Shown: positions 38,801 to 48,452 of the stretch, one piece after another
Numbering within the stretch: the stretch's first letter is position 1
How the letters are laid out: every line of letters begins with the position of its first letter
Assembly: GCF_012726195.1 (NCBI RefSeq)
Contig: NZ_JAASAF010000009.1
Span: forward strand, 1-64,000
Reading direction: 5' to 3'
Length of the DNA stretch: 64,000 nt
DNA from: Rhodococcus sp. HNM0563
Lineage (GTDB): Bacteria > Actinomycetota > Actinomycetes > Mycobacteriales > Mycobacteriaceae
Program-made: the position numbers and the translations under genes
Notes under the pieces: model-generated
Databases searched by the model: none
What the model was told of the DNA's origin: nothing
What the model saw: only the letters and a program-made list of their open reading frames with translations

Positions 38801-41800
38801 GCCGCATACGGAGAGGCGACGAACCGTTCGGCAGTCAGATCCGGGCGCGTCACGTATCCCCGCGCCAATTGCACGCCCGACAGGTACAGCTCGCCCGCGA
38901 CACCCACAGGAACCGGCTGGAGCCGGCCGTCGAGAACGTAGACGCCGGTGTTCCACACCGGGACACCGATCGGAACGGACACCGCGTCGGCCCGAGTGAC
39001 CTCGTGGTAGGTCACATCGACCGCAGCCTCGGTGGGTCCGTACAGATTATGCAGGCGCACCTGGGGCAATGCCGTGCGCAGGCGATCCGCAACCGCCGCC
39101 GAGAGCGCCTCGCCGGAGGCGAACACGGCCCGCAGTGCCGAGACCTCCTCGACTCCGGAGGCCGCCACGAACACGGCGAGCATCGACGGCACGAAATGCG
39201 CCACCGACACCGAAGTCTCGATCATCGTCCGCACCAGGTAATCCGGGTCGCGATGACCGTCGGGGGCGGCGATCACGAGGCGGGCGCCCACCTGGAGCGG
39301 CCAGAAGAATTCCCACACCGACACGTCGAATGTGAACGGCGTCTTCTGCAGAACGACGTCGTCGACGCCGAGCCCATACTGGTCCTGCATCCACAGAAGG
39401 CGGTTCACGATCGAGGCGTGCGAGATTGCGACGCCCTTCGGTCGGCCCGTCGACCCCGACGTGAACAACACGTACGCCGCATTCGACGAACGCAACGGCG
39501 CCGAACGGTCTGCGTCCGTCACCGCCGCATCGGAGAACTCCGACGCATCGAGTACGTCGAGTTCGACCGAAAGCACACGATCGTCGCCGAACGCGTCGCG
39601 AGAGGTCGTCAACACGACGATCGGAGCAGCGGTGTCGAGAATGTACCCGTTGCGATCGGCAGGCTGATCCGGATCCAATGGCACATACGCGCCACCGGCC
39701 TTGACGATCGCATACATCCCGACGAGCAGATCCAACGATCTGCGCATCGCCAGACCCACCGTCGACTCGGGCCCCACACCCACCGAAATCAAATAACGCG
39801 CAACACGATTCACGCGAGAATCGAACTCTGCGAACGTCAACGACCGACCCTCGAACTCGAGCGCCACCGCACCCGGAGTCCGGCGCACCTGCGCCTCGAA
39901 CAGATCCACCAACGTAGACGACGACTCGACCTCGCGCGCGGTGTCGTTCCACCGTTCCAGCACCAGAGACCGCTCATCACCATCGAGCAGATCGATGTCA
40001 CCGACCCGCACGGCCGGATCCGCGACGACCGCTTCGAGCACCCGCACGAAACGATCGGCGAAGCCCTGAGCGGTTGCGGCATCGAACAGATCGGTCGCGT
40101 ACGTGAACGCGGCTCCGAGTCCGTTGGGCGTACCGTCGCCGTCGAACGCCTCGGTCAGGGTGAGTTGCAGATCGAACTTCGCGACGGCCGAGTCGATGTC
40201 GACAACGTCGAGGGTCAGTCCCCGCAGGTCGATACGCGACGCACGAAGGTTCTCGAACGAGAGCATCACCTGGAACAACGGGTGCCGCGCAGTCGAGCGC
40301 TCCGGATTCAGTACCTCGACGAGACGCTCGAAGGGCACATCCGCGTGCCCGAACGCACCGAGCGCACTGTCGCGGGCCCGAGCGAGATGGTGGATGAACT
40401 CGTCGGCCGGGTCGACCTCGGTGCGCAGCACGAGGGTGTTGACGAACATGCCGATCAGGTCGTCGAGTGCCTGCTCACCACGGCCGGCCACGGGGGTACC
40501 GATTGCAATGTCGTCCTGTCCGGACAGACGCGACAACATCACCGACAGGGCAGCGTGCACCACCATGAACAGCGACGCATTACGCGTGCGCGCGAGATCG
40601 ACCAGGTCTCGGTGCAATTCGGGATCGATCCGGAACTCCACCGTCGCCCCGGCGTACGACTGCTGACTCGGCCGCGGCCGGTCCGCAGGAAGGTCGAGCT
40701 GGTCGGGGATTCCTGCCAGGGTACGACGCCAGTAGTCGAGCTGACGCGAGATCAGCGACTGCTCGTCATTCTCGGAGCCGAGGATCTCCCGCTGCCACAG
40801 CGTGTAGTCGGTGTACTGAACGGGCAACGGCGCCCACGAGGGCTCTTCCCACTCGGTCCGCGCCGTGTACGCAACCATGATGTCGCGCGCCATCGGACCG
40901 ATCGACCAGCCGTCGGCAGAGATGTGGTGCACCACAACGACGAGGACATGCTCCAAGTCGCCGAGTTCGAAGAGCTCGGCCCGGATCGGGACATCGGAGG
41001 TCACATCGAGGCCCGTGGAGGCCAGGCGACGAACGGCCTCGGGCAGTTCGTCGGCCGCGATCACGGTCGGAGTCAGGTCGGGAACAACTTCAGCGGCGGC
41101 CCGAACGACCTGGTTCGGCCCCTCGGGCGAGTCCGGGAAGACGGTACGCAGCGACTCGTGACGGTCGATGACATCCATGATCGACACCTGCAGGGCAGCG
41201 ACGTCGAGTTCGCCGCGCAACCGCAGCGCCATCGGCAGGTTGTAGGTCGCCGATTGCGTGTCGAAGCGATTGAGGAACCACATGCGCTGCTGCGCGAGCG
41301 AGAGCGGAACCCGTTCGGGCCGAGGCATCTTCGCCAGCGCGATACGCGCACCGCGGCCGGCTTCTTGCTCGACCCGCACGGCCAGTGCAGCGACGGTGGT
41401 GGACTCGAACAGAGCCCGCACCGGAACCTGAGCGTCGAGCGCGACTCCGAGTCGCGAGACCACCTGCGTCGCGAGCAAGGAGTTACCGCCGAGTTCGAAG
41501 AAGTCGTCGTCGAGCCCGACGACCTGCAGGCCGAGGACGTCGGCGAACACCGTTGCGACGGTCTCTTCGATCGGGGTGGTCGGCGCCCGGAACTCGCGGT
41601 AGGTGATGACGAGTTCCGGTTCCGGCAGTGCCCGCCGGTCGAGCTTCCCGATCGGAGTGAGGGGAACCTCGTCCAGAACGATGATCTGGGCCGGAACCAT
41701 GTAGGAGGGCAGCGAGAGACCCACGTGGCGTGCGAGGTCCACAGTGTCGACACCGGTGGCGTCGACACCGGGAGCGGCATGCACGTACGACACCAGAGCC

Positions 41801-44800
41801 GTTTGACCCGAGGGCATTTCGTGGCCGACGGTGGCCGCGAAGTCCACCAGGTCGTGGGTCAGCAATGCCGCATCGATCTCACCGAGTTCGATGCGGTAGC
41901 CGCGGACCTTGACCTGGAAATCGGATCGGCCGGTGAAGACCAGCCGATCGTCATCGTTCCAGCGCACGACGTCGCCGGTGCGGTACATACGATCGCCGAG
42001 ATCGCCGAACGGGTTCGCGACGAAACGATCTGCCGTGAGCGACCCGCGACGATGATAACCGCGAGCAAGCGCGTGCCCCGCCAGATACAGCTCGCCCGAC
42101 ACGCCGGCAGGCACCGGCCGCAGACGTCGATCGAGTACATAGGCGACCACTCCCGCGACAGGAGTGCCAACGGTGATCGGGCCGTCGACCGTCAGCTCAG
42201 CGCGGGTGGACACGATTGTCGTCTCGGTCGGTCCGTAGGCATTGAAGAAACGGCGACCCGGCGCCCAGCGGGCGACGAGATCCGCGGTGGAAGCGTCACC
42301 ACCGACATTGAGGGTGCGGAGCGACTCCAGACCGGCCGGGTCGACCGATCCGAGTACCGCCGGGGTGATGACGGCGTGGGTGACCTTCGTGGCCTCGATG
42401 AGCGCGCGAAGCTCACTGCCGCCGTAGATCGTGGGCGGAGTGACGACGAGTTCGGCGCCCGTGGCTCCCGTGAGCGTCCAGTCGAGCACCGACGGGTCGA
42501 AGCTCGGCGAACAGATATGGAGGATCCGCGAATCCGCGGTGACCTCGTAGAGTTCGACGGACTCACGGACGAGTCCGGACAGCCCGGTGTGGGTGACCGC
42601 GACGCCCTTCGGTCTACCCGTTGAACCCGAGGTGTAGATGACGTACGCGGTGTGGTCCGGACGGAGCGTGCGGATCCGGTCAGCGTCCTCGACGGGAGCA
42701 CTGGAGAGGGCAGCGCATTCTGCGACGAACGCATCGCTGCCGAGATCGATCCAGTCGACGACAGCGGGGAGCATGCTCATTCGCTCGGCCGTCGTCAGAC
42801 CCGCCAGGGCTCCCGAGTCGTCGAGCATGTGGGCGATACGCTCGGCCGGATGTTCGGGATCGACGGGTAGATACGCTGCACCGGTCTTGGCCACCGACCA
42901 GACACCGAGAAGCATTTCCCAGGAGCGTGGAAATGCCAGCGCCACAATTTCTTCCGGTCCGGCACCTCTGGCGATCAGGTAGCGTGCGATCCGACTCGAC
43001 ATGTCGTCGAGCTCGCGGTAGGTGATCGCCGTACCGCCGTCGCGCACCGCGATGCGGTCCGGATGCAGGCGGCCCCCTTCGACCAGGAGGTCGACAAGGG
43101 TGACGTGATCGGTGACGGCGGCGCCGTGGGTCGCGACCAGTCGGTCGACCTCACCGGGAGACAAGATCTCGAGGTCACCCACGGGGGTTGTGGGGTCGGT
43201 GACGACACCGTCGAGAATGCGAACGAATCGCTCACCGAACGTGGCGACGGTGGCCTCGTCGAACAGGTCGGTGGCGAACTCGAAGACCGCTCCGAGCCCC
43301 GCCGGTCGCCCCGCATCGTCGAGCCGCTCGGTGACCCAGAGCTGGATGTCGAATTTCGAGATGGGCATGTCGAGTTCGGTGCCCACAGCATGGACGCCGG
43401 CAAACGACACGTCACGCGCGTGCGCCGGTTCGAGCGACAGCGCTGCTTGGAAGAGCGGGTGCCGCGCGGTGGATCGGGTGGGGTTGAGTACCTCGACGAG
43501 CCGCTCGAACGGAACATCGGCGTTCGAGAACGCGGTGAGGTCCGTGCCGCGGACGTCACCGAGGAACTCTTCGAACGAGGAGCCGGGATCGATCCGGCTG
43601 CGCAACACGAGGGTGTTGACGAACATGCCGATCAGGTCGTCGAGTTCCTTCTCGCCACGACCCGCGACAGCGGTTCCGATCGCGATATCACCGGATCCGC
43701 TCAGCCGGGAAAGCAACACCGCGTAGGCGGCGTGCACGACCATGAACAGTGATGCGTGGTGAGTACGTGCGAGATCAACGAGGCGCCTGTGGGTTTCGGC
43801 GTCGATGTCGAACCTGTGCTTGGATCCGCCGTAGCTTGCGACCGCGGGCCGCGGACGATCGGACGGAAGGTCGAGTTGATCGGGGAGCCCGTCGAGCTCC
43901 TCGACCCAGTAGGCGATCTGCTTTGCAGCAGCCGATTCCGAGTCGGATTCGACGCCGAGTGCGTCACGTTGCCATATCGCGTAGTCGGCGTACTGGATCG
44001 GCAGTGGCGCCCACTGCGGCGCGTGCCCCTCCGCGCGCGCCGAGTAGGCAGTGACGACATCACGAGCGAACGGACCGAACGACGATCCGTCGGACGCGAT
44101 GTGGTGCAACACCATCGCGAGGACGTAGGTCCCCGACGGGACACTGCTGTCGGGCGCGATCCGGTACAGGGCCACCCGGAAAGGAACATCGGTCGTGACG
44201 TCGAAACCACGGCCTGCCATCTCCAGGACGGCAACCTCGAGCCCGGCTTCGTCGACCTCCAGCGGTTCGAGGACCGAGGTGATCTGATCGGCGGGCAGGA
44301 TCACCTGCCGGGGTTCACCGTCGACCTCGGGGTAGACGGTCCGCAGCGTCTCGTGTCGATGCACTACGTCGGCGAAACCGTCGGACAGCGCGCGCGGGTC
44401 CACATCACCGGTGAGGCGGACAGTGAACGGCAGGTTGTATGCCGCGGTCGTGGTGTCGAACCGGTTGATGAACCAGATGCGCTGCTGCGCGGTCGACAGA
44501 GGCAGGACCTCGGGCCGTGGGCGCGCCACCAACGCGCTCCGCGCACCCGATCCGATCTGCTTCGCGACCCGGGTGGCGAGACCCACCACGGTGGAGGCTT
44601 CGAACAGCGCGCGCACCGGAATCCGGGTATCGAGGGCGGCACCGATTCGGGAGACGACCTGGGTGGCAACGAGAGAGTTTCCGCCCAGTTCGAAGAAGTC
44701 GTCGTCGAGACCCACCCGTTCGACACCGAGGACCTCGCCGAACGCAGCGGACACCGCCCGTTCCGCAGGGGTCCGGGGTTCACGGAAGGTGCGGCTACTA

Positions 44801-47727
44801 CTGAAGACCGGCTGCGGCAACGCTTTACGATCGAGCTTGCCGCTGGTGTTGAGCGGCAGTTCCTCGAGCACCATCAGCGACGCCGGAACCATGTACGACG
44901 GCAATGCGCGCTCTGCGTGATCTGCGAGGTCGGCGACCTCGATCGTCGCTGCCGGGATGGGCACCACATACCCGACGAGTTGATCCCCGGTGGGCGTCTG
45001 CACCACGAGCACGACGGCTTGCGAGACGGCGTCGTGGGAGAGCAGAACCGCTTCGATCTCACCGAGTTCGATGCGCTGACCGCGGAACTTCACCTGGAAG
45101 TCGGTGCGCCCGATGTAGTCGAGGAGACCGTGGTCTCCCTCGGGCGACACCCAACGCACCAGGTCGCCGGTTCGGTACATCCGGTCGCCCGGCGCCCCGA
45201 AGGGATCGGCAAGGAACCGATCGGAGGTCAGGTCCGGCCGGTCGAGGTACCCGCGGGCGAGCTGCACGCCGGTGAGATAAAGCTCTCCCGGGCGCCCCAC
45301 CGGGACGGGACGGAGACGGCGGTCGAGGACGTAGGCACGGCTGTTCCACTGCGGAATACCGATCGGCACACTGTGCACGTCGCCCGGTCCGGCGCGATGA
45401 TAGGTGATCGAGACCGCGGCTTCCGTCGGCCCGTAGAGGTTGTGCAGGTCTGCAGAGCACAACCGGGCGAAGTCGGCAGCCGTCTCCGAGGGCAACGCCT
45501 CGCCGATGACGAAGACATGGCGCAGCGTGTCGCAACTGCCTTCGGGGGCATTGGCCACGAACACGGTGAGCATCGAGGGTACGAAGTCGGTGAGCGTCAC
45601 CCGGTGCTCGGCGATCTTGTTCGCGACATAGACGGGGTCGCGGTGCCCCTCGGGGGTGGCGATCACGAGAGTCGCGCCCACACGCAACGGCATGAAGAAG
45701 CCCCACAATGACACGTCGAACGTGGTTGCGGTCTTCTGCAGGTAGACGTCGGTGGAGACCACGTCGTACTGGTCGTTCATCCACTGGATCTGGTTGTCGA
45801 TCGCAGCCTGTCCGACTGCGACGCCCTTGGGGCGGCCCGTGGATCCGGACGTGAAGATCACGTACGCGGTGGTGTCGGGTCGCACGGGTCCGAGACGTTC
45901 CGAGTCGGTGAGCGGACCACCGTCGCGCGAACGATGGTCGAACGTGTCGATCTCGACTATCGGCGCTGCGTCGGGGAGCCCGGCGCGGTCGCGCGAGGTG
46001 GTGAGTACTGCCACCGGTTTCGCGGTGTCGAGAATGTACTCGGTGCGGTCGGCGGGGTGGTCGGGGTCGAGCGGTACCCACGCGCCGCCCGCTTCGAGGA
46101 TGGCGTACATGCCGACCAGGAGCTCGAGGGACCGGCGAACGGACAGACCGACGAGCGATTCCGGGCCGACGCCACGGTCGATGAGCTCGCGCGCAAGCGA
46201 GTTGGCCCGCTGCGCGAACTCGCCGTAGGTCAGTGACTCGCCCTCGTAGACCAGCGCCGTCGCATCGGGAGTCGCGGCAACTCGGTCCCGGAACTCGGCG
46301 AGCAGTGTGCGCTGCTGGGTCGGGTGAGCGGTGCGGTTCCAATCGACCACGACACGGTCGAGTTCGGTGTTTCCGGCGAGCGGGATGTCCCAGACGAGCC
46401 GATCGGCGTCGGACGCGACGAATCGGTCGAAGAACTCGACGAATCGCGCATGGTTGGCACGTGCCTGTTCGGGCGCGTAGAGGTTGGGATTGGACTCGAA
46501 GTCGATGTGAACGCGGTTGCCGCCGCTCTTGTAGACGTTGACTCCGAGGTCTTCGATGAGACCGGTCGACAGGATGTTGATGTGTCCGACCATGTCGCCG
46601 AGGCGAATTTCGTTCTCGAACAGCATGATGTTGACCCACGGACCGAAGAACGTCGACTGCGCCCCGGCCGAATTGTCACGATCGCGGACGATGTCCTCGT
46701 GCCGGTATCGCTGGTGCCTCAAGGCTCCGGACACTGCGGCACCCGAGGCGGCGATCAGATCGTGGACGGTGGTGTCGTCGGTGACATCCAGCCGCAGCGG
46801 AACAACGTTCGAGACCATGCTGCCGGACCGGCGCAACACCGCGGTCGTCCTCGCGGCGACAGGCAGGCTCAGCACGACATCGGTACGACCCGTCATCTGC
46901 GCGACGTACGCCGCGAACGCGGCCACGACGGCCGTCGCGAGACTTGCCCCCTCACGCTCGGCGAGTACGTCGACGTGACGTTCGGTGTCGTCGGTCAGCG
47001 CGGCGCTGTCGATGCGGCTGACGGGGGCCGGCGCTGCCGTGCGGTCGGCCAGACTCGACGGTTCGTCGATACCCTCGATCTGCCCCGCCCAGTACTCGCG
47101 ATCGTCGGCGAACCGTTTCGAGTCGCGGTAGTCCATCTCGACGTCGTAGACCTTGCGCAGGTCCGACGCCCGGTTCGGGCTGGCCTCGATCCCTTCCACG
47201 GCCGCGGTGTACAACTCCGCGATCCGGGTCATGAAGGTCGCGGCAGCGAACCCGTCGAGTGCGAGATGGTGGACGCGGTTGTACCAGAAGTAACGGGTCT
47301 CGTCGATGCGGAGCACCGTTGCGGATATGAGCCGATCACGGAGTACGTCGACAGGCCGACTGCGGTCCTCGCGCATCCACGTGAGCGCAGCCTGACGAGG
47401 ATCTTCTTCGCCACGCAGATCCACGTATCCGAGCGGGGCGTCCAATGCGGGATCGACGAGCTGATAGGGATGCGCGTCCACCTCGATGAAGCGGAGGAAC
47501 CCGGACCCGGTTTCGAGGGCAGCACGGGCACTGGAATCGCGAAGTACGTCGAGATCGAGATCCCCATCGAGTTCGACATACTGGGCAATATTGGCTGGCA
47601 CCGTCGGGTCGACGTGCTGGGCGAACCACATACCCAGCTGTGCCGGCGAGAGGGGAAACGCACCGGGCGGCACCGCTGCCGCACTCGTCCTCTTCGTTTC
47701 CGAGCCGCCGATACCCAGCGAGTCCAA
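26833..47727 (-). CDS. Giant nonribosomal peptide synthetase, modules 1-6 plus C domain of module 7
   Basis: A 6,964-residue multimodular NRPS that should build the first six residues of a peptide and pass the chain to the next protein. Order: EntF-like starter C1, then A-T and five C-A-T repeats, a final C and a 93-residue tail. Approximate A domain residues: 475-970, 1545-2036, 2606-3101, 3665-4178, 4748-5255, 5820-6311. All seven C domains keep HHxxxDG, all six T domains carry LGGNS, and there is no epimerase or thioesterase. The start is TTG: GGAAGG lies 7 nt upstream and the next in-frame Met is residue 34, inside the C domain. The stop is TAG, 139 bp before the second NRPS gene, so the two are probably co-transcribed. 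I could not assign the final product. Corynebacteriales are known for very long NRPS genes, most of them with unknown products. Confidence 0.97.
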   Translation of the reverse strand: MDSLGIGGSETKRTSAAAVPPGAFPLSPAQLGMWFAQHVDPTVPANIAQYVELDGDLDLDVLRDSSARAALETGSGFLRFIEVDAHPYQLVDPALDAPLGYVDLRGEEDPRQAALTWMREDRSRPVDVLRDRLISATVLRIDETRYFWYNRVHHLALDGFAAATFMTRIAELYTAAVEGIEASPNRASDLRKVYDVEMDYRDSKRFADDREYWAGQIEGIDEPSSLADRTAAPAPVSRIDSAALTDDTERHVDVLAEREGASLATAVVAAFAAYVAQMTGRTDVVLSLPVAARTTAVLRRSGSMVSNVVPLRLDVTDDTTVHDLIAASGAAVSGALRHQRYRHEDIVRDRDNSAGAQSTFFGPWVNIMLFENEIRLGDMVGHINILSTGLIEDLGVNVYKSGGNRVHIDFESNPNLYAPEQARANHARFVEFFDRFVASDADRLVWDIPLAGNTELDRVVVDWNRTAHPTQQRTLLAEFRDRVAATPDATALVYEGESLTYGEFAQRANSLARELIDRGVGPESLVGLSVRRSLELLVGMYAILEAGGAWVPLDPDHPADRTEYILDTAKPVAVLTTSRDRAGLPDAAPIVEIDTFDHRSRDGGPLTDSERLGPVRPDTTAYVIFTSGSTGRPKGVAVGQAAIDNQIQWMNDQYDVVSTDVYLQKTATTFDVSLWGFFMPLRVGATLVIATPEGHRDPVYVANKIAEHRVTLTDFVPSMLTVFVANAPEGSCDTLRHVFVIGEALPSETAADFARLCSADLHNLYGPTEAAVSITYHRAGPGDVHSVPIGIPQWNSRAYVLDRRLRPVPVGRPGELYLTGVQLARGYLDRPDLTSDRFLADPFGAPGDRMYRTGDLVRWVSPEGDHGLLDYIGRTDFQVKFRGQRIELGEIEAVLLSHDAVSQAVVLVVQTPTGDQLVGYVVPIPAATIEVADLADHAERALPSYMVPASLMVLEELPLNTSGKLDRKALPQPVFSSSRTFREPRTPAERAVSAAFGEVLGVERVGLDDDFFELGGNSLVATQVVSRIGAALDTRIPVRALFEASTVVGLATRVAKQIGSGARSALVARPRPEVLPLSTAQQRIWFINRFDTTTAAYNLPFTVRLTGDVDPRALSDGFADVVHRHETLRTVYPEVDGEPRQVILPADQITSVLEPLEVDEAGLEVAVLEMAGRGFDVTTDVPFRVALYRIAPDSSVPSGTYVLAMVLHHIASDGSSFGPFARDVVTAYSARAEGHAPQWAPLPIQYADYAIWQRDALGVESDSESAAAKQIAYWVEELDGLPDQLDLPSDRPRPAVASYGGSKHRFDIDAETHRRLVDLARTHHASLFMVVHAAYAVLLSRLSGSGDIAIGTAVAGRGEKELDDLIGMFVNTLVLRSRIDPGSSFEEFLGDVRGTDLTAFSNADVPFERLVEVLNPTRSTARHPLFQAALSLEPAHARDVSFAGVHAVGTELDMPISKFDIQLWVTERLDDAGRPAGLGAVFEFATDLFDEATVATFGERFVRILDGVVTDPTTPVGDLEILSPGEVDRLVATHGAAVTDHVTLVDLLVEGGRLHPDRIAVRDGGTAITYRELDDMSSRIARYLIARGAGPEEIVALAFPRSWEMLLGVWSVAKTGAAYLPVDPEHPAERIAHMLDDSGALAGLTTAERMSMLPAVVDWIDLGSDAFVAECAALSSAPVEDADRIRTLRPDHTAYVIYTSGSTGRPKGVAVTHTGLSGLVRESVELYEVTADSRILHICSPSFDPSVLDWTLTGATGAELVVTPPTIYGGSELRALIEATKVTHAVITPAVLGSVDPAGLESLRTLNVGGDASTADLVARWAPGRRFFNAYGPTETTIVSTRAELTVDGPITVGTPVAGVVAYVLDRRLRPVPAGVSGELYLAGHALARGYHRRGSLTADRFVANPFGDLGDRMYRTGDVVRWNDDDRLVFTGRSDFQVKVRGYRIELGEIDAALLTHDLVDFAATVGHEMPSGQTALVSYVHAAPGVDATGVDTVDLARHVGLSLPSYMVPAQIIVLDEVPLTPIGKLDRRALPEPELVITYREFRAPTTPIEETVATVFADVLGLQVVGLDDDFFELGGNSLLATQVVSRLGVALDAQVPVRALFESTTVAALAVRVEQEAGRGARIALAKMPRPERVPLSLAQQRMWFLNRFDTQSATYNLPMALRLRGELDVAALQVSIMDVIDRHESLRTVFPDSPEGPNQVVRAAAEVVPDLTPTVIAADELPEAVRRLASTGLDVTSDVPIRAELFELGDLEHVLVVVVHHISADGWSIGPMARDIMVAYTARTEWEEPSWAPLPVQYTDYTLWQREILGSENDEQSLISRQLDYWRRTLAGIPDQLDLPADRPRPSQQSYAGATVEFRIDPELHRDLVDLARTRNASLFMVVHAALSVMLSRLSGQDDIAIGTPVAGRGEQALDDLIGMFVNTLVLRTEVDPADEFIHHLARARDSALGAFGHADVPFERLVEVLNPERSTARHPLFQVMLSFENLRASRIDLRGLTLDVVDIDSAVAKFDLQLTLTEAFDGDGTPNGLGAAFTYATDLFDAATAQGFADRFVRVLEAVVADPAVRVGDIDLLDGDERSLVLERWNDTAREVESSSTLVDLFEAQVRRTPGAVALEFEGRSLTFAEFDSRVNRVARYLISVGVGPESTVGLAMRRSLDLLVGMYAIVKAGGAYVPLDPDQPADRNGYILDTAAPIVVLTTSRDAFGDDRVLSVELDVLDASEFSDAAVTDADRSAPLRSSNAAYVLFTSGSTGRPKGVAISHASIVNRLLWMQDQYGLGVDDVVLQKTPFTFDVSVWEFFWPLQVGARLVIAAPDGHRDPDYLVRTMIETSVSVAHFVPSMLAVFVAASGVEEVSALRAVFASGEALSAAVADRLRTALPQVRLHNLYGPTEAAVDVTYHEVTRADAVSVPIGVPVWNTGVYVLDGRLQPVPVGVAGELYLSGVQLARGYVTRPDLTAERFVASPYAAGERLYRTGDLVKWGRRSGELEYIGRTDFQVKLRGLRIELGEIEAALVETGDVTHAVVLVRSDPRSGEQLVAYLVGRPEAALDTAAISRSLTTRLPAYMVPTAYVVLDRLPLSPAGKLDRKALPEPVFEVKEFRAPSTPVEQIVATVIAEVLGLDRVGLDDDFFALGGNSLIATQVVSRIGEAVGHRLPLRTIFEASTVESLAVAAESGSAEADRIPLIAQDRPARVPLSLAQQRMWFLNRFDPDSSVNNIPVAVRLSGKLDVPALEEALRDVVARHESLRTIYPDVDGYGYQKILAPGDVAIALESVPTTEADVPDALRGLAGIAFDVAHEVPFAVCLLELGPDEHLLVAVLHHIAADGFSMVPLTRDIMIAYAARSTGDDPAWEPLEVQYADYTLWQREILGSEDDPDSLISQQIRYWIDALDGVPASLELPTDRPRPAVATNAGAVHRFEIGADLRAAIDRLAHEQRTTEFMVVHAVLAVLLARLGASDDITIGTPVAGRGEQALDGLIGMFVNTLVLRTHVDPAETFGELLAHVRESDLGAFAHAEIPFERLVDVLAPVRSQAHNPLFQVMLAFQNVGQVSLELPGMTVSNIPLDSGMSKFDLVVTVLDVPLDSSNGGYSVEFSYATDLFDSPTVAGMGERFLALLEAVTRTPALPVGDLPLLTGNELAAVESASHGPEHRIDSAVTLPVLVDRQVARTPDAQALIPGTDALGAPRTYREFGRDVNRLARYLVDCGVGPDVRVGVALSRSVDLVIAIHAVIAAGGAYVPVDPDQPSERIEYILESSAPSLLLTAGAAASAGAETSAATCDVDALDLSGFDDTPLTDADRIAPLRAENLAYVLYTSGSTGRPKGVGVTHAAVVNQMLWMQDRFAFTESDAVLLKTPVTFDASVWEVFLPLHTGASIVVGSPDLHRDPARLAAEIANTATTVVQFVPTVFDAVLEHLEQTAAASLNHVFCGGEALSANSTARFAELGDAPVHNVYGPTEATVQTVFRTAGASEDRVVPIGRPVWNTDVLVLDSRLRPVPVGVAGELYLTGAQLARGYHGRADLTAERFVADPRSTVGARMYRTGDLVKWVPATSGEPGSPSIDTLELEYLGRTDRQVKLRGLRIELGEVESALVGVSGVRQAVTIVRDDPGAGPQLVAYVVPTSGTTVDPLDMKTELAQVLPSYMVPSAIVVLDAFPLNASGKIDRNALPAPTFEVREFMPPRTPVEEIVAGIFAQVLGIPRVGRDDDFFALGGNSLVATQVVARLGEALGTRIPVRALFDAPTVEALALRVEHGDETATRPELVRRSRPELIPLSPAQQRMWFLNRFDTASAVNNIPVGVRLTGTLDAEALSAALGDVVERHESLRTIYPDVDGVGHQSVLAAHAVELTTESVDDASLLVRAEQLTATGFDVTVEVPMRVVLFELGPRDHVLFLVVHHIASDGFSLRPLARDIMVAYASRTHGEPPAWSPLTVQYPDYSLWQRDVLGAEDDPESVLSKQIEYWTSQLAGIPDQLDLPSDRLRPETATGEGRTSSFRIDPTLHARLHTLAREHNTSLFMVIHAALSVLLSRLSDTDDIAIGTPIAGRGEAALDDLVGMFVNTLVLRTTFENDVPFEQLLAQVRETDLDAFAHADVPFERLVEIIDPERSQARHPLFQVALTFQNTGAVDFELDGITASAFEYEAPIAKFDLQFTFADSIGAGSTVADNGAGGMDFAITYATDLFDDLRVAAFAEQLLRILRAVVEDSAVVVGDIGILDDFERELVVSRWNSLGDDVAPADVTLVDMFEAQVAARGDAVAVRFGDESVSYRELGSRVHRLARHLIDVGVGPESLVAVTLPRSVDLVVALLAVLEAGGGYLPVDPNSPAERIEFLVSDAQPVAVVTHSGEDVSFPSGVLIIELDRVDLSGVDDAPILDAERRATLGSTNLAYVIYTSGSTGRPKGVLIPHRNAVRLMVNTESVYGFGSSDVWTMFHSYAFDFSVWELWGPLLYGGTLVVVDYFTSRSPEAFRELLVRERVTVLNQTPSAFYQLAEADRVASDGADFALRYVIFGGEALEPRRLAGWFERYGDTSPRLVNMYGITETTVHVSYREIGAELAEVGSASVVGVPIAGLRVYVLDRRLQPVPVGVAGEMYVGGGQLARGYLRRSELSSTRFVADPFSSDGALLYRTGDVARWVVSGDLEYLGRADDQVKIRGFRIELGEVEAAVLAQVQVAQAAVIVREDAPGAARIVAYVVPAEGVSVELDVLRDGVGAVVPEYMVPSAFVVIDSIPLTVNGKLDRRALPEPVFETREFRAPSTPIEEIVAGVFADVLGVERVGADDDFFALGGNSLIATQVVSRLGAALDAQVPVRALFEASTVSALAARVEQESGRGGRVPLVAGPRPVRVPLSLAQQRMWFLNRFDPESTAYNIPFALRLTGELDVAALQSAVADLVARHESLRTEYPETGDGPAQKILPASQVPVDLTPMDVTAGDLETRLREIAATTFDVTTEVPVLMRLLRIADDQYVLAVVVHHISADGSSMVPLVRDLVTAYAAHTAGTDPVWAPLQVQYADYALWQRQVLGSEDDPESIAAQQLDYWRDALVDLPDQLDLPLDRPRPAQQTFRGDRIEFVVGAEAHAALRDLARSQNATVFMAVHAVFAALLARLSGTSDIAVGTPIAGRNEQAVEDIIGMFVNTLVLRLEVDAGASFADLLAAARETDLQAFAHADVPFERLVEVLNPARSTARHPLFQVGFSFQNQAGTELQLPGLSVAPLDLEGGTAQFDLHLIVADRYDDDGAAAGIDAILTYATDLFDDVTARGVAARFEQLLGAVLQAPDAPLGDHAVLLPGERDDVLTTWNDTDHDLDGSRTLVEMFDEQVRRDGGAVALVYESAQWTYTEFDTAVNRLARYLIGLGVGPEDRVALAVRRSPELLIGMYAIAKTGAAYVPVDPDQPSERNSYILGTAAPAAVVTTAADRVEHLGVPEVVLDDLDLSDYSDAPITDRDRTSPLRAHNTAYVIFTSGSTGRPKGVAVSHAAIVNQLEWKRSAFDLGPDDAVLLKTIATFDLSVWEFWSALTSGARLVVATADGHRDPDYLLTLLREQRVTTLHTVPSMLSMLMTVAHDEVSPSLRRVLAIGEALPAPVAQQFRASNEAALFNLYGPTEAAVSVTVHEVCDDDTVTVPIGVPEWNTAVYVLDDRLRPVPPGVAGELYLAGIQLARGYHDRADLTADRFVADPFGRARMYRTGDIVRWNREGHLEYLERADFQVKVRGYRIELGEIETVLRDLDTVRDVAVLVRSGTNVGDRLVAYVVPSNEDVDVDDLRVRLGERLPSYMVPSAFVVLDALPLNTNGKLDRAALPEPELEAGTFRAPTTPVEEIVAATVAELLGIERVGLDDDFFELGGNSLLATQLCARLGAALDTRVAVRTVFEASTIVALAAHIQPSVGRGARAALVAGPRPDRIPLSLAQQRMWTLNRVDPESGVYNIPVAVRLTGALDTDVLRAAVADVVARHEVLRTVYPDTEDGPVQVVLPVAEAMPDLEPIAVSAGDLVGRLTEVLGTGFDVTAQTPPVRVALFRVADGGEHVLAVVAHHISADGYSMRPLIRDVMVAYLARVEGTTPDWAPLDVQYADYTLWQSSVLGDETDPDSELARQLAYWTGELSGAPEVLSLPTDRPRPARQSTDGESITFAVGEALAQRVEKTARDQGATVFMVMHAAFAVLMSRLSGSEDIMVGTPTAGRGEEALDDLVGMFVNTLVLRTRVAGGSTFADLLGQAKEKDLAAFGNADVPFERLVDTLGVRRTSAHTPLFQVMLTFQNIDTGVLELPGLAVQPLETGADQAKFDLQCTVVERFTDGGLLGDMDVTFTYATALFDRSTIEVFIERFRRVLDVVTDDPQVVLRSIDLRSDDERARAVRPRKARTVADLPDLVASAAAAAPDAVAFGHGDRDVTFGEFAQRLETMASTTGGALTAEALVSVVLNGLVPGMLPQLGADGFGRLIRDVIASAEAVTGTD
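26836..27114 (-). other. C-terminal tail of upstream NRPS, A-domain-like putative docking domain
   Basis: Residues 6872-6964. The first 45 or so look like the start of an adenylation domain (TVADLPDLV, then [15 protein letters not shown]), but the A domain then stops. It is followed by a helical hydrophobic stretch ([15 protein letters not shown]). The segment is homologous, without gaps over about 67 residues, to the head of the next NRPS (residues 12-101), with about 25 identities by eye. Function as a docking partner is inferred from position and pairing. Confidence 0.65.
27180..28490 (-). other. NRPS module 7, C domain (split module)
   Basis: A complete condensation domain ([14 protein letters not shown] start, HHISADG active site) at the end of the upstream protein, with no A or T domain after it. 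It should accept the hexapeptidyl chain from T6. The acceptor Ser sits on T7, the first carrier of the next protein, so the condensation takes place across a protein-protein interface. Confidence 0.85.
28580..31665 (-). other. NRPS module 6: C, A (code DLWHLILVSK), T
   Basis: Elongation module. [30 protein letters not shown] and [12 protein letters not shown] give DLWHLILVSK. I do not recognise the substrate. Modules 10 and 11 have the identical code, so the same residue should be used three times. His at the fourth position is shared with Ser codes, but Leu/Ile at positions five and six make Ser unlikely. Confidence 0.8.
31750..34890 (-). other. NRPS module 5: C, A (Thr, code DFWNIGMVHK), T
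   Basis: Elongation module. [28 protein letters not shown] and [12 protein letters not shown] give DFWNIGMVHK, exactly the established threonine code. The A domain is of the Thr subtype, with [14 protein letters not shown] in place of YGPTE and a different fold core from its neighbours. It also lies in a tract (about 31,560-33,640) with a different synonymous codon style, rich in GGT, GTG and TTG on the coding strand. Confidence 0.88.
34980..38130 (-). other. NRPS module 4: C, A (Gln-like, code DAWQFGVVQK), T
   Basis: Elongation module. The A domain reads DAWQFGVVQK from [27 protein letters not shown] and [12 protein letters not shown]. The first six positions equal the known glutamine code DAWQFGLIDK, so Gln is the best guess. 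The last three variable positions differ, so a related amide or acid cannot be excluded. The A domain also has a roughly 15-residue insertion before its A8 region (near 35,520-35,560). Confidence 0.7.
38210..41315 (-). other. NRPS module 3: C, A (Ser, code DVWHFSLVDK), T
   Basis: Elongation module. The pocket residues come from [27 protein letters not shown] and [12 protein letters not shown] and give DVWHFSLVDK. This equals the established serine code (EntF type), so Ser is predicted with good confidence. The same code recurs in modules 7 and 9. Confidence 0.88.
41400..44510 (-). other. NRPS module 2: C, A (code DPLVNGAIVK), T
   Basis: Ordinary elongation module, C then A then LGGNS-type T. 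The A domain belongs to a distinct subtype: the usual FDxSVW core is FDPSVLDW, so the pocket has Pro at position 236 and Leu at 239 in place of the common Trp. Read-out is DPLVNGAIVK. Substrate is not recognisable. Modules 12 and 14 carry the same subtype but, unlike this one, are followed by E domains. Confidence 0.8.
44590..47660 (-). other. NRPS module 1: EntF-like starter C, A (code DVWDFILVSK), T
   Basis: Loading end of the assembly line. The C domain resembles the EntF condensation domain: [14 protein letters not shown] around HHxxxDG, a [13 protein letters not shown] block and an FGPWVNI block. It is unlike the other C domains of the protein, which start PLSxAQQRxW. EntF-type C domains take an acyl or aryl group from a separate carrier protein. 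The ten A-domain pocket residues read DVWDFILVSK (last Lys assumed). No close known code comes to mind. Asp at the fourth position would suit a basic or polar side chain, but this is only inference. Module 13 has the same code. Confidence 0.8.
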
Positions 47728-48039
47728 ACCCCAACCTTCCTCTCACCGTCGGACGACGACCGACCTGCGCACCGACCTGCGGAGCACATCACCGTACCCC
47801 GCGTATATCTGCAGATCAGGTGAGGATCGTTACGGCGAGCCCGGCAGCGGGATGCCCCACTGGCCCGACGACACAGCCCACAAACCCTACCGACCGGCAA
47901 CAACCGTTCGAGACAGGTTACTCGCCGGTCATCTCAGGCGCCCTTCGCATACACACCGGCCCAATCTACAGGGTTCGGACCAGCACACGAGCGGTCGCGC
48001 GCCGGACACGAGGTCGCCGCCGAAACGATGAGAGAAGGA
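47728..48039. other. 312-bp upstream region of the NRPS operon
   Basis: No credible gene. It must hold the promoter for the 47-kb NRPS operon, but I see no clear -35/-10 pair. The sequence ACCGACCTGC occurs twice at 47,759-47,768 and 47,771-47,780, a 12-bp-spaced direct repeat that could bind a regulator. No IdeR/DmdR-like iron box is visible, so there is no sign of iron control. Confidence 0.5.
47735..47740 (-). promoter_or_regulatory. Ribosome binding site deciding a TTG start for the upstream NRPS
   Basis: GGAAGG (within GAGAGGAAGG) ends 7 nt before TTG at 47,727. The upstream GTG and TTG triplets are out of frame and no in-frame ATG occurs before the C domain, so TTG is the supported start. 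Confidence 0.7.
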
Positions 48040-48387
48040 TCACCACACGACTGCGATGATCACGTTGAGGATGCCGAGTCCACCCGCGGTATGCGCGAGC
48101 ACAGCGGTCGAGCCGGGGGTCTGCTTCTCCTTCTTCACACCGATGATCGCGACGGCGAGGATGACCAGTGCGATCACCAGCTTGATGCCGATCTTCATGT
48201 GGTTGACGTCTGCATCGTTCGCCTCGTTGAGACCCACGAGAGCGAGACCCGTCACCACCTGAAGGATCGCACCGTGCAGCATGCCCATCACGACACGCGG
48301 CTCCTTGATGACCGCGAGCCACGAGCCGATGATTCCGGCGAGGCCGATGAAGTGCAGGATCAGAAAAATATCGATGGCGACGTCCAT
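48040..48387 (-). CDS. Small integral membrane protein, unknown function
   Basis: A 115-residue protein with about four predicted membrane segments (near residues 5-25, 33-55, 66-85 and 98-115) and short polar loops, one of them NEANDADVNHMK. I do not recognise a characterised family. It starts at ATG 48,387 with only a weak ribosome binding site, 65 bp after the acetoacetyl-CoA synthetase stop and in the same direction, so it may be the last gene of that operon. It is the nearest gene upstream of the NRPS operon, from which 312 bp separate it. Nothing in it suggests a role in peptide export. Confidence 0.75.
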   Translation of the reverse strand: MDVAIDIFLILHFIGLAGIIGSWLAVIKEPRVVMGMLHGAILQVVTGLALVGLNEANDADVNHMKIGIKLVIALVILAVAIIGVKKEKQTPGSTAVLAHTAGGLGILNVIIAVVW

Positions 48388-48452
48388 GGCCGCAATCCGA
48401 ACATTTCAGGCGCTACCTGTCCAGTAAGGCAGCACTCACGACGTGGTGTACT

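Noticed and set aside
47728-48039. IdeR/DmdR iron box before the NRPS, which would suggest a siderophore
   Set aside because: No 19-bp TTAGGTTAGGCTAACCTAA-like palindrome is visible on either strand, and no iron-uptake genes are nearby.
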